Below, piece by piece: positions 16,935 to 25,219 of a stretch of 32,669 nucleotides of DNA (positions are counted from its first letter, which is position 1; each line of letters begins with the position of its first letter). The position numbers and the translations under genes are program-made. Location: the NCBI GenBank assembly GCA_002432865.1, contig DJGX01000022.1, positions 12,299 through 44,967 of the forward strand, given 5' to 3'. The notes beneath the pieces were generated by a model. It was not told where the DNA came from, searched no databases, and saw only the letters and a program-made list of their open reading frames with translations. The DNA is from Cloacimonetes bacterium UBA5835 (lineage in GTDB: Bacteria > Cloacimonadota > Cloacimonadia > Cloacimonadales > Cloacimonadaceae).

Positions 16935-18406
16935 TTTTCCTCCTTTTGCAGTTCCTGAAAATAAAGCAAAATATGATTTTGGATTAGTTTTTTACGGTAG
17001 AGAGCAGTTCCGCGTATATCTGTTAAGGGCTCAAATTCTTTTTCCACTTCGCTAATAACGGAATCTATATTTATGGTGCTAAGTTTTTTACCGGTTAGTA
17101 GTTCTGTAAATTTTTGGCTAAGCATTGGCAGAGCGGAAACCCCTCCCAAAGCTAAAGCAGCATTTATAATAATATCTTCGTTATACTCAATTTTAACTGC
17201 AGTAATTACAGAAGATATATCCACACTTTTGCTCTTGGAAGTTTTAGTGAACTTTATATAGCTGTTGCTTTTAACTGGTGGAATAATAATTTCTTTTATT
17301 ATTTCTCCCTTGTTTAGAGCCGTTTTTCGATAACTGACAAAGAAGTCATTTAAAGGAATCTGCCTAATTTCCAAATCTGATTGCAACCAGAGGGAAGCAT
17401 CTAAAACCAATAAAAGGGGAAGTGTATCACCCACGGGAGAAGCATTGGCAATATTTCCACCCAAAGTTCCCAAATTGCGTATTTGCTGAGAAGCAATCTG
17501 AGCAAGCAGTTTATGCAAAACCGGATAATCTGTCTTTACAATACCGGATTCATAAAGTTGTTGGTAAGTAACTGCAGAGCCAATATGCAATCCATCCTGG
17601 CGAAGATATAAACGGTTTAGTTCCGGTAGGTTAGTTATATCTATTAGCACCGGAAAAACCTTGCGGTCGATGTTTTTTTGCACCATTATATCTGTTCCGC
17701 CAGCAATAAAATTAGCATCAGGATGCTCAGCATAAAAATCAAAAAGCTGCTTCATAGTTTTAGGAAAGAGATAGCAATTAACCTGTTGTGGGATATCTGT
17801 TTTAGTAAAGAACATAGTATCTGTCTCGTTAAAGCTATATAAATCCTGTTCTGTGTTTCTACACCATTCAGGAACAATTTCCGAAGGGGAAAATTTAGCG
17901 CTAAGTTCTTGTGCTGCTTTTAAAATACTATTATAAGTTCCACATCTACATAGGTTTCCTTCCAAAGCAGCCAAAATTGTTTCCTGATCGGGATGCGAAT
18001 TCATAGCTAAAAGAGCAAACAAACTCATCACAAAACCGGGGGTACAATATCCGCATTGAAGAGAATGATATTTTAGCAGCGTCTGTTGGATAGGATGTAA
18101 ATTTTCCGGAGTACCTAAACCTTCAATCGTAATTAAGTGTTTCCCGTGTAATTTGGCTGCGGGATAAAGACAGGAATTTATTGCCCTATAAGTAATTATG
18201 CCTTCAAAAGGATAGGCAATGACCACTGTGCAAGCACCACAATCACCTTCATTACAACTGCATTTTGTCCCGAACATTTGTTTTTTTGCGTGCAACCAAT
18301 CTAAAGTGGAAATTCCGGCAGGGACATCTTCAGTAATTTGTTTGCCGTTAAGAAAAAAAGTGATCTGGTTTAAATGGATTTCCGTTTGCAAATTCTGTTC
18401 TTTCAT
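16931..18406 (-). CDS. xdhA: Xanthine dehydrogenase, fused 2x[2Fe-2S] + FAD subunit
   Basis: A 491-residue electron-transfer subunit. The N-terminal plant-type [2Fe-2S] cluster uses C51, C56, C59 and C79. The helical second cluster uses C118, C121, C153 and C155 ('QCGYCTPG', 'NLCRCGTY'). The FAD domain (about 205-480) has 'FIAGGTDIMV' (233-242) and 'IRNLGTLGGNIANASPVGD' (309-327). This Fe-S/FAD fusion is the XdhA arrangement of two-subunit bacterial XDH; electrons pass from the Mo subunit to FAD and then to NAD+ or another acceptor. A very strong AAAGGAGG site precedes the ATG. A 5' leader of at most about 125 bases carries two small inverted repeats. It forms an operon with xdhB by a 4-base overlap. 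Confidence 0.93.
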   Translation of the reverse strand: MKEQNLQTEIHLNQITFFLNGKQITEDVPAGISTLDWLHAKKQMFGTKCSCNEGDCGACTVVIAYPFEGIITYRAINSCLYPAAKLHGKHLITIEGLGTPENLHPIQQTLLKYHSLQCGYCTPGFVMSLFALLAMNSHPDQETILAALEGNLCRCGTYNSILKAAQELSAKFSPSEIVPEWCRNTEQDLYSFNETDTMFFTKTDIPQQVNCYLFPKTMKQLFDFYAEHPDANFIAGGTDIMVQKNIDRKVFPVLIDITNLPELNRLYLRQDGLHIGSAVTYQQLYESGIVKTDYPVLHKLLAQIASQQIRNLGTLGGNIANASPVGDTLPLLLVLDASLWLQSDLEIRQIPLNDFFVSYRKTALNKGEIIKEIIIPPVKSNSYIKFTKTSKSKSVDISSVITAVKIEYNEDIIINAALALGGVSALPMLSQKFTELLTGKKLSTINIDSVISEVEKEFEPLTDIRGTALYRKKLIQNHILLYFQELQKEEK

Positions 18407-18434
18407 ATTGCCTCCTTTAATGGGAAGAGGGGCA

Positions 18435-18454
18435 GAACGATGTCTTCATCGTTC
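18435..18454. promoter_or_regulatory. Hairpin in the xdhAB leader
   Basis: A perfect 8-base stem, GAACGATG with CATCGTTC, has a 4-base loop and lies 29-48 bases upstream of the xdhA start codon, just before the ribosome-binding site. It may be an mRNA stem or a repressor half-site pair. Confidence 0.35.
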
Positions 18455-18483
18455 CATTTTCCATCGAGTTATTAAGTTCCCTA

Positions 18484-18497
18484 TTACTTATAAGTAA
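18484..18497. promoter_or_regulatory. 14-base perfect palindrome upstream of xdhAB, candidate operator
   Basis: TTACTTATAAGTAA is its own reverse complement and lies about 80 bases before the xdhA start codon, in the short spacer after smpB. Its size and symmetry suit a dimeric regulator, but no matching regulator gene is in the window. Confidence 0.4.
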
Positions 18498-18531
18498 CTG
18501 TAAAAATATACTTTTTGGGTTGAGAGGGATA

Positions 18532-18960
18532 TCAACCTTCCTGGTTTCTTTCCAGGTCTTTTTTCCGCATAGCATCTCGTTTATCATATTCTTTTTTACC
18601 TTTGGCGAGGGCAAGAATCACTTTACAGAGTCCTCCTTCGTTGATCAAAAGTTCCAAGGGAATAAGAGTCATACCTTGTTCTTCCACTTTAGAACGCAAG
18701 CGTTTTATTTCGTGTTTATGCAGCAGTAATTTTCTTTTCCGTTCAGCTTCGTGATTGAAGTAAGCGGCTTTTTCCCAAGGGCTTATATGCAAATTATGTA
18801 ACCAACATTCTCCGTCTTCAATTTTTGCATAGCTATCTTTAAAATTCACTTTTCCGGCACGGATGGATTTTATTTCCGTACCTTTTAAAACTATACCTGC
18901 TTCCAGAGTTTGGACAATATAATATTCGTGTTGAGAGCGGCGATTTTTTATAGATTTCAT
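18532..18960 (-). CDS. smpB: SsrA-binding protein SmpB
   Basis: A 142-residue RNA-binding protein of trans-translation; it carries tmRNA to stalled ribosomes. 'NRRSQHEYYIVQTLEAGIVLKGTEIKSIR' type sequence at the N-terminus, with 'LHNLHISPW' and 'LIPLELLINEGGLCKVILALAKGKKEYDKR', covers the whole OB-fold core. The basic C-terminal tail, needed inside the ribosome, is present (about 122-142). The length is slightly short of the usual 150-160 residues, only at the tail. It starts 2 bases after the mtaD stop, so it is the third gene of the mtnA-mtaD-smpB operon, an odd partner for salvage enzymes. The tmRNA gene (ssrA) is not in the window. Confidence 0.95.
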   Translation of the reverse strand: MKSIKNRRSQHEYYIVQTLEAGIVLKGTEIKSIRAGKVNFKDSYAKIEDGECWLHNLHISPWEKAAYFNHEAERKRKLLLHKHEIKRLRSKVEEQGMTLIPLELLINEGGLCKVILALAKGKKEYDKRDAMRKKDLERNQEG

Positions 18961-18962
18961 TA

Positions 18963-20276
18963 TTATAATGGCTTCAAAATCATTTTCTTGTAGTAATTGG
19001 CTTTTTCCAGGATGTGCTGTTCATCCACAAAAAGCAGTTGGCGATTGCGCATCACTATTTTCCCTTGAATAATCATATCTCGAATGCTATTATGGTTAAT
19101 AGCATACACCAGAAGAGAATAAGGATTGTAGAGAGGATTGTTTTCCAATTCCTGTAAAGAAACAACAGCCAGATCGGCAATTTTTCCTATTTCCAGTGAA
19201 CCGAGCTCTTTTTCTTTTCCCAATGCCTTAGCTGCATTTATTGTTACTAAAGCAAAGGCATCCTTAGCTGGCAACAGAGTAGGGTCATTATTTAGTGCCT
19301 TATGCAGTTTCGCAGTTACGGACATTTCAACCAGCAGGTCCAGATTATTGTTACTGGCTACACCATCGGTTCCTAAACAGATGTTTATGCCTTTTTCCTG
19401 ATACTTTTTTATAGGGGCAAAACCAGAGGATAATTTCAAATTGCTTTCCGTGCAGATGGCAATACTGCTATTTCCTTTTTCAGCAAGGATATCCATCTCT
19501 TTTTCGTTAATCCAAACTCCATGGGCAAAAATACCTTGAACATCCAAGAGACCAATTTTTTGCAGATATTCCACTGGGCTTAATTTATGTTCTTTAAGGC
19601 AGTTTTCCACCTCTTCCGCAGTTTCAGATAAATGGGTATGCACAATAAAATCATTTTCACCGGCAACTTTAGCGCAATTTTTTAAGGTATTTTCACTGCA
19701 GGCATAAATGGAATGCGGAGCTAAAGTAAAATCTATCAGCGGATTATCTTTATATTCCTCTTTTAGTTCAATAATTCTTTTACCGATAGCGTTGGTTCCG
19801 TCATTACCCGTTTGTTCATTATCAATCAATGCTTCACTAATAAAAACACGCAAACCGACTTTAGAGCAGGCATCGGCTATGGAATTCATACAAAAATACA
19901 TATCATTGGCAGTGCTGATTCCATTTTTAATCATTTCTGCAGCACTATGCAAAGTAGCATCATAAACAAATTGCGGGTTAATCAGTTTTGCTTCCAATGG
20001 CCAGATATATTGTTGCAGCCAAATATTTAAGGGTAGGTCATCAGCCAGACCGCGAAAATAAGTCATCGGCAGATGTGAATGCATATTTATTAATCCCGGA
20101 ATAATTATACAGTTACTGGCATCTATTTTTTCCGCAGTTTCATAGGTTAAGCTGTCAACAGGGAAAATTGCCTGGATCATTCCATCTTTTATCGCTATAC
20201 AATGATTTTCCAGAATCTGGTTTTGGCTATCCATTGTAATGATGGTGCCATTTTCCAAAACGAGGTCAAAAATCAT
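18963..20276 (-). CDS. mtaD: 5-methylthioadenosine / S-adenosylhomocysteine deaminase
   Basis: A 437-residue amidohydrolase of the MtaD/TrzN-like family. It deaminates methylthioadenosine to methylthioinosine and S-adenosylhomocysteine to S-inosylhomocysteine. Metal ligands are H66 and H68 in 'NMHSHLPMTYFRGLADD', H215 in 'IVHTHLSET' (with E218), H252 in 'FAHGVW', and D304 in 'CLGTDGVASNN'. The 'FRGLADDLPL' loop and 'ESNLKLSSGFAPI' are family signatures. Its ATG overlaps the mtnA stop by 4 bases, so the two enzymes are co-translated. Atrazine chlorohydrolase relatives share the fold, but context favours MtaD. Confidence 0.92.
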   Translation of the reverse strand: MIFDLVLENGTIITMDSQNQILENHCIAIKDGMIQAIFPVDSLTYETAEKIDASNCIIIPGLINMHSHLPMTYFRGLADDLPLNIWLQQYIWPLEAKLINPQFVYDATLHSAAEMIKNGISTANDMYFCMNSIADACSKVGLRVFISEALIDNEQTGNDGTNAIGKRIIELKEEYKDNPLIDFTLAPHSIYACSENTLKNCAKVAGENDFIVHTHLSETAEEVENCLKEHKLSPVEYLQKIGLLDVQGIFAHGVWINEKEMDILAEKGNSSIAICTESNLKLSSGFAPIKKYQEKGINICLGTDGVASNNNLDLLVEMSVTAKLHKALNNDPTLLPAKDAFALVTINAAKALGKEKELGSLEIGKIADLAVVSLQELENNPLYNPYSLLVYAINHNSIRDMIIQGKIVMRNRQLLFVDEQHILEKANYYKKMILKPL

Positions 20277-21307
20277 ACCTGAACCTGCCTGGCTGCATCT
20301 TTTGGTTTGAAAATACCTTTGGGAGTGATGATTCCGGTTATAAATTTTGCCGGAGTTATATCAAAAGAAGGATTTAATGCTGGTGAATAAGGATTGGCAA
20401 GATAGTTGCTGTTTATACATTTTATTTCATCTTCATCACGAAATTCAATCGGAATATCCGAGCCCTCTTTACAAGATAAATCAAAAGTACTAAAAGGCGC
20501 AGCTACATAAAATGGCACTTTGTGCTCTTTTGCCAAAACTGCTTTTTCGTAAGTGCCTATTTTATTGGCAATGTCGCCATTCAGACAGATTCTATCCGCA
20601 CCGGTAATCACCAAGTCAATTTCCTTTTTCCAGAAATAAAAACCACCTGCGTTATCTGTTATTATTGAATGAGGAATATCTTCTTGGGCAAGCTCAAAGG
20701 CAGTTAAACGAGCTCCTTGAAAACGGGGACGCGTTTCACTTACATAAACAAAAATATCTTTATGTTGCCGATGAGCCATTCTAATTACCCCCAAAGCAGT
20801 TCCCCAATCTACAGTAGCTAAGGCACCTGCATTACAATGAGTTAAAATTCGGGCACCTTTAGGAACTATTTCACTGCCTATTTTACTTATCTGATAGCAA
20901 TCATCAACACTTTTCTTAGCAAATTCCCTTGCTGCAAAAACTGCAACTAAGCGCGAATGTTCATAATCCGGAATGAACTTAAGTGCATTTTCATAAACAT
21001 AATTTACACCATTACAGAGGTCAATAGCAGTAGGGCGAGTGGAAGTTAATTCATCTCTTGCTGTTCTTAAATAAGCCCGAAATTTTTCATCGGGAGCATT
21101 TTGAGCCGCCAAAGCCATTCCATAAGCTCCGGCAGCTCCAATGGCAGGAGCTCCGCGCACTGTCATTTCTCTGATGGCAGAACATATTTCCAGATAATTA
21201 CTGTATTCCACAATCCGGAATTCCAACGGTAATTTATTCTGGTCTATCATTTTCACCTTGGCATTTTCATACCAAACGGAAAGGTATTGTTGTCCGTTTA
21301 TTTGCAT
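20273..21307 (-). CDS. mtnA: S-methyl-5-thioribose-1-phosphate isomerase
   Basis: A 344-residue eIF2B-like isomerase converting methylthioribose 1-phosphate to methylthioribulose 1-phosphate. Catalytic C158 is in 'ILTHCNAGALATVDWGTALG' and D238 is in 'ITGADRICLNGDIANKIGTY', matching Cys160/Asp240 of the B. subtilis enzyme in spacing. 'TVRGAPAIGAAGAYG' (49-63) is the phosphate-site motif. It is the first gene of the operon and overlaps mtaD by 4 bases. No MTR kinase or MTA phosphorylase lies next to it, so substrate should come from phosphorolysis of methylthioinosine by a purine-nucleoside phosphorylase elsewhere. Some homologues also act on 5-deoxyribose 1-phosphate. Confidence 0.94.
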   Translation of the reverse strand: MQINGQQYLSVWYENAKVKMIDQNKLPLEFRIVEYSNYLEICSAIREMTVRGAPAIGAAGAYGMALAAQNAPDEKFRAYLRTARDELTSTRPTAIDLCNGVNYVYENALKFIPDYEHSRLVAVFAAREFAKKSVDDCYQISKIGSEIVPKGARILTHCNAGALATVDWGTALGVIRMAHRQHKDIFVYVSETRPRFQGARLTAFELAQEDIPHSIITDNAGGFYFWKKEIDLVITGADRICLNGDIANKIGTYEKAVLAKEHKVPFYVAAPFSTFDLSCKEGSDIPIEFRDEDEIKCINSNYLANPYSPALNPSFDITPAKFITGIITPKGIFKPKDAARQVQV

Positions 21308-21595
21308 TTATTCTCCATAACTTAACTATCTTTTTGGTTAAGAAGTATTTTCTCTGACAAGTGGCAATTTCGTCAATATCTTTCTTAGCATTTTTCGTAT
21401 TCAGAGTAGGGAAGAAAAGAAATTATTTGACAGAAGTGATAAAATAGATTAAGTTGTAATAATATGAAGTTTGATCTTTAATGACCAGATAGAAAAACAG
21501 TTGCTGTACCTGATGGATAGTTAGCAGTAAACAGTTTTACACATAATTTGATGATAATGGGCAGGGAACTGCCCTAAAATAAAAGTGAGGTAAAA

Positions 21596-22801
21596 ATGAG
21601 ACACAAGCTAATGTTCTTCTTAATTCCAGCTTTTGTTTTAATAGTTGGAACACTCTTTGCCACTGAAAGCAGAATGGCTGGGTTGGGATTTCCTTATGGC
21701 TATATTAAGGATAATTCCGAAATTTCAGTGTATCCGGGTGCTATTCATCGTTACAAAACTGTAGTTATTGGTGAATTACCTACTCCTGGAACAGAAACGA
21801 ACTGGACTTTGGGTGCCAATATGCCTTACCAAAATTATGTAGGAGGAGTTTACCTAAATACTGCCACGAATTTAAATGTTGATAATTATCTATATGATAC
21901 GCTTTCTCATAGCTTATACCGATTAGGTGATTTGGATATCAGCAAAAAAATTCAGTTCTATCTCGGTTTACAAGAGAAATACGGCATTGGCTTTGGGATG
22001 GCTATAGATAACAATAAGGATGATATTGCTGATGATCCTGATGTAAAAAGAAAATCCAGTGCATGCTATTTTGATCTTAGCGGAGGTATATCAACCGATT
22101 TGTATGATGCTGGCTTAAAAATTAAATATGCAGGGGGCTCTGCAGAAAATGATTCCCCGGTATATAAGAAATTCAAAGATGAATTCTATCTTCTGGGATT
22201 AGACCTTGCCGGAAGATATTATTTTAAGCAAACTAATGATCTTGACCTTATGTATATAATTAACGGTTATTTCAATCTCAGCAGCAAGAAAACCGATATT
22301 GCAGATATGGACGACAATCCTGTAGAGAGAAAGATTGATGGGACTGATTTTATGATTGAAGCAGGAGCAGGACTTAATTATAAAATAAACGATGTAAACA
22401 CTATCATCTTTGGGTTTAAGCCAATTCGTTTTGTTTCTGATCATAAAAAAGGTTCCGTTGCAGGGTCAGATGTATCAGCAGAATTAACTTATAACTACAC
22501 CTATGTTCCGGAATATAATTTGGCACTGGAATCAAGTATCCTTCCTTGGCTAACAGCTCGCGTGGGCGCTCGTCAGAATTATGTATTCTATTCAGTAAAG
22601 GATGATGAGGGTGAGGACGAAATTGAGGAAGATTCTTCTTACGATTCCGAGTTTGTAATGAATTTGGGTTTAGGTTTTAACTTTGGGAGATTCACTATTG
22701 ATACTGTATTGGAAAAGGATTTTCTGCATAATGGACCTGATTTTATCGGTGGTAATGGCAATGGTCTTGCCTCCAAGATTTCGTTAACTTATAGCTACTA
22801 A
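21596..22801 (+). CDS. Outer-membrane beta-barrel protein, function unknown
   Basis: A 401-residue protein with a signal peptide (about 4-22, ending 'TLFATES') and a body of alternating amphipathic strands with acidic turn loops ('DNNKDDIADDPD', 'DDEGEDEIEEDSS'). It ends in the aromatic Tyr expected of barrel proteins ('KISLTYSY'). The number of strands suggests a 14-16-stranded barrel, but I recognise no specific transporter family; the opening 'RMAGLGFPYGYIKDNSEI' resembles long-chain lipid channel-like or PorV-type N-termini found in FCB bacteria. A TTGACA lies 164 bases upstream without a clear -10 partner, and a terminator follows at 22813-22857. It is a single-gene unit divergent from mtnA. 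Confidence 0.78.
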   Translation: MRHKLMFFLIPAFVLIVGTLFATESRMAGLGFPYGYIKDNSEISVYPGAIHRYKTVVIGELPTPGTETNWTLGANMPYQNYVGGVYLNTATNLNVDNYLYDTLSHSLYRLGDLDISKKIQFYLGLQEKYGIGFGMAIDNNKDDIADDPDVKRKSSACYFDLSGGISTDLYDAGLKIKYAGGSAENDSPVYKKFKDEFYLLGLDLAGRYYFKQTNDLDLMYIINGYFNLSSKKTDIADMDDNPVERKIDGTDFMIEAGAGLNYKINDVNTIIFGFKPIRFVSDHKKGSVAGSDVSAELTYNYTYVPEYNLALESSILPWLTARVGARQNYVFYSVKDDEGEDEIEEDSSYDSEFVMNLGLGFNFGRFTIDTVLEKDFLHNGPDFIGGNGNGLASKISLTYSY

Positions 22802-22812
22802 CAACCCTTTTT

Positions 22813-22857
22813 TGCCGGAGTTCAGATACTTTAACGGGATTTGAGCTCCGGCACTTT
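22813..22857 (+). terminator. Terminator after the outer-membrane protein gene
   Basis: A 12-base stem, TGCCGGAGTTCA with TGAGCTCCGGCA, has one G-U pair and a 17-base loop and is followed by CTTTATT. It starts 12 bases after the stop codon. Confidence 0.72.
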
Positions 22858-22977
22858 ATTATAGCTCCCCTCGACGCTAAATAGATTCAAATAAGTACAT
22901 AAGCCCGTAAGGAAGAAGAATTACCGCTATTAAGGGCTTCTAAATTAATAAGATTCCAATCTCTTTTTATAATTGCA

Positions 22978-23072
22978 TCTTGCTTAGATAGCTATGGTGG
23001 AGATGCGGTGGTGATGTTCAGGAAAATCCCAAGAGGCGCCACTACATTACTACCGTAGATAGGTAGGCAGGA
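22978..23072. repeat. Long imperfect hairpin element, copy 2
   Basis: The arms are 22979-23013 and 23037-23071. Read as plus-strand RNA, 23 of 35 positions are Watson-Crick pairs and about 7 more are G-U pairs. The loop is 23 bases and includes GGAAAAT, as in copy 1 at 3502-3597. Both copies begin CTTGCTTA, share 'CTACCG' near the right arm, and are the same overall length. Confidence 0.65.
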
Positions 23073-23203
23073 ATTAGGTGAATTATCACGCTTCGGGGTT
23101 CGGCAAAAGCGGAAGGGCAACTTAAGTAGCATTAGCAAAAATCACTTTGATGTAGTCAATTCCCTTTTCTGCGTTTGAGACGACTTGGCAACGAGCATTT
23201 ACT

Positions 23204-23231
23204 TGACAAAATTTATAAACTGCAGGATAAG
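23204..23231 (+). promoter_or_regulatory. Sigma-70-type promoter
   Basis: A perfect TTGACA (23204-23209) and GATAAG (23226-23231) are 16 bases apart, about 50 bases upstream of the secreted helical-repeat protein gene. Confidence 0.5.
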
Positions 23232-23281
23232 GTAAGAAGAAATTTATGCTACTTAAAAAAGTTGAAAAAGGGAGCTGATAG

Positions 23282-24316
23282 ATGTTTGCAAAACGCATTT
23301 TGTTGATGCTGACTCTGCTGTGTATTTGTCTGACAATTCAGGGCAGAAATTTTGAGGAATTTAGGCAGGAACTGCTAACCGCTCCCGATTGGAAAACTGC
23401 CAAAACCAAACTGATTGCCTATTTGCCGACTACCACTAATGTAGAAGAATTGCGCGAATTGCAAAGTATCTGGCAAAGCGTTGAGCCCGATGCTTGTAGA
23501 GAATATTTTATAGAGTTGCAGAAAAAAAATCCCAATATGCCTGTTTATGCTTATCTGGCTTTGCGTTTAGAGCCAGATGAAACTTTGCAAATGAATGCTG
23601 CAGAAGAACTTTGCCGTAAATATCCTGATTTTTACTGGGGCTATCGCCTCTTTCTGGTGGACTATATGACTTGGTTATTAAATGCGGAATTGGAACTTAC
23701 CAACCCTCTCCAAAATCAGGAATCTGCTTTAAAAATAATAGATGAGGGCTATAAACGCTTTCCAGAGGATGATTATTTTCACATTTTTCAATTTCACCGC
23801 CACCGCATCCAGAAAAATTATGCTTTAGCTGAAGCAGAATTAACCCAGATTAAAGACCGTAATTTATTAACCGCCAATTGGATGCGAATAAAATATTTTC
23901 TGGTGCAAAATAAAAATGCCACACTATATAAAACGCTGATGCCCAATCTGCTTTCCGACCTGATTAAAAATGGTCAGCTTGCTTCTGCCGATAGTATTTA
24001 CAGCTTTGCCGAGGGTTATGTGGAAATTTTACAGGAAACGGAAAATAAGATAGAATTGGAACAATACTTGGTTCAAAATCCTATTCTGCTGAAGTCCTAT
24101 CCCTATTTTGATGTATATGCTGGGATTTTGGCAAATAAAAAGGAATGGAAAACGCTGGACAAGTGTCTGCTTAATGCTTTTGACAGTGGAGCTATCACTA
24201 AGGAACAATTGAATAACTATTTAACTAACTGGGAAGATGAGCTCTCTAAATGCCAAAATTGGATTACTTTACAAGCAAAAGCTGAACTGGACAATAAATT
24301 ACCGGAACAGAAATAA
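23282..24316 (+). CDS. Secreted helical-repeat (TPR-like) protein, function unknown
   Basis: A 344-residue protein with a signal peptide (about 1-21, 'ILLMLTLLCICLTIQG') and an otherwise all-helical body with TPR-like pairs such as 'ALKIIDEGYKRFPEDDYFHI' and 'YALAEAELTQIKDRN'. Irregular spacing prevents a firm repeat count. It is likely periplasmic. It is followed 4 bases later by the tandem HhH protein gene, so the two form an operon from the promoter at 23204. A scaffold role is a guess from the fold. Confidence 0.72.
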   Translation: MFAKRILLMLTLLCICLTIQGRNFEEFRQELLTAPDWKTAKTKLIAYLPTTTNVEELRELQSIWQSVEPDACREYFIELQKKNPNMPVYAYLALRLEPDETLQMNAAEELCRKYPDFYWGYRLFLVDYMTWLLNAELELTNPLQNQESALKIIDEGYKRFPEDDYFHIFQFHRHRIQKNYALAEAELTQIKDRNLLTANWMRIKYFLVQNKNATLYKTLMPNLLSDLIKNGQLASADSIYSFAEGYVEILQETENKIELEQYLVQNPILLKSYPYFDVYAGILANKKEWKTLDKCLLNAFDSGAITKEQLNNYLTNWEDELSKCQNWITLQAKAELDNKLPEQK

Positions 24317-24320
24317 TAAA

Positions 24321-24968
24321 ATGAAAGTAAAAAATCCTCTGCGTAATTTTCTAACCCCCAATGAACAAAAAATGTTGCTGTTTTTGGCGTTGGCAATTCT
24401 TTGCGGGTGCTTTCTGGATTTCTTTTTCGGAAAGCCACTTATGGCATCTTACACTGATTTGGATTCTCTAAAACAAACAGTTAAAATAGATAAACCTCTC
24501 TGCTTGGATATTAGAATTGCTACAAAAGAAGAGCTTATCTGCCTGCCCGGTATTGGAGAAAAAAGAGCAGAAGATATCATTGCCTATAGGGAAACACATC
24601 CCTTCGCATCGGTGAATGAAATTATGAAAGTAAAAGGCATTGGAGCAAAGACATATATGAATATTTTGCCCGATTTGCTCGTCTTTGGAGATAGCACAAA
24701 TTATAAACTTGTTAACACCCAAACCGATAGCCCTAAAACAGCAAAAAGTGCCAAAACGAAAATAGATAATAACGCTATCGTAAATTTGAATACGGCAACA
24801 CTGGAAGAACTCTGCTCTCTAAGCGGTATTGGGGAAGTGAAAGCAAAGGCAATAATGGAGTGGAGAGAAGAAAATGGCAAATTTACAAGCATTGAAGATA
24901 TAACAAAAGTGAAAGGAATCGGAGCGAAGACATTGGAGAAAAACAGGGAACGACTGACGGTGAACTAG
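24321..24968 (+). CDS. Membrane-anchored protein with two ComEA-type helix-hairpin-helix domains
   Basis: Counted from the ATG at 24321, 215 residues. An N-terminal hydrophobic anchor (about 18-37) is followed by HhH domain 1 (about 66-118: 'IATKEELICLPGIGEKRAEDIIAYR', 'VKGIGAKTYMNI'), a Lys/Thr linker, then HhH domain 2 (about 152-212: 'VNLNTATLEELCSLSGIGEVKAKAIMEWRE', 'VKGIGAKTLEKN'). ComEA family members bind double-stranded DNA in the periplasm during natural transformation, normally with one such unit. The duplicated unit could bind DNA more tightly. The upstream in-frame start at 24237 lies inside the previous gene and is rejected. No comEC or comF is nearby; DNA uptake is inferred from family only. 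Confidence 0.84.
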   Translation: MKVKNPLRNFLTPNEQKMLLFLALAILCGCFLDFFFGKPLMASYTDLDSLKQTVKIDKPLCLDIRIATKEELICLPGIGEKRAEDIIAYRETHPFASVNEIMKVKGIGAKTYMNILPDLLVFGDSTNYKLVNTQTDSPKTAKSAKTKIDNNAIVNLNTATLEELCSLSGIGEVKAKAIMEWREENGKFTSIEDITKVKGIGAKTLEKNRERLTVN

Positions 24969-25054
24969 TGCGGGGGTTCAAAGTTCAAAGTGCAGGGGTG
25001 CGGGAGTGCAAAGTGCGGGGGTTCAAAGTGCAGGAGTTCAAAGTGCAGGGGTGC
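24967..25054 (+). repeat. Tandem array of a 15-base G-rich unit
   Basis: The consensus unit is AGTGC(G/A)GG(G/A)GTTCAA. Full units lie at 24967-24981, 25012-25026 and 25027-25041, with partial or fused units at 24982-25011 and 25042-25054. It starts at the stop codon of the HhH gene. The purine-rich strand is the plus strand. A matching copy in the opposite orientation is at the window's left edge (1-21), so this is a dispersed family. Confidence 0.78.
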
Positions 25055-25164
25055 TTAGTTTTTTAGTTAGCTGCGTGGCTGATTAAATCTTGTTTATTTC
25101 ATATATAGAAAATCTGTGAAATCCATGTAATCAGTGAGAAGTAACTTAAGTTTTAACTTTATGA

Positions 25165-25193
25165 TTGACAAAATATCTTTACTATAGTATAAG
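25165..25193 (+). promoter_or_regulatory. Sigma-70-type promoter of the xseB operon
   Basis: A perfect TTGACA (25165-25170) and TATAAG (25188-25193) are 17 bases apart, the best promoter match in the window. They are about 27 bases upstream of the xseB start. Confidence 0.7.
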
Positions 25194-25219
25194 GAAACGA
25201 ATAAAAATGAAGGAGTGAG

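Larger units (their letters stand above)
22802..23281. other. Gene-free spacer (480 bases)
   Basis: It contains the terminator of the barrel gene (22813-22857), a short AAGCCC...GGGCTT inverted repeat near 22901-22947, the second hairpin element (22978-23072), and the promoter of the next operon (23204-23231). No reading frame of interest was found. Confidence 0.6.

Noticed and set aside
24967..25054. CRISPR array
   Set aside because: Units are contiguous 15-base repeats with no unique spacers, and there are no cas genes.
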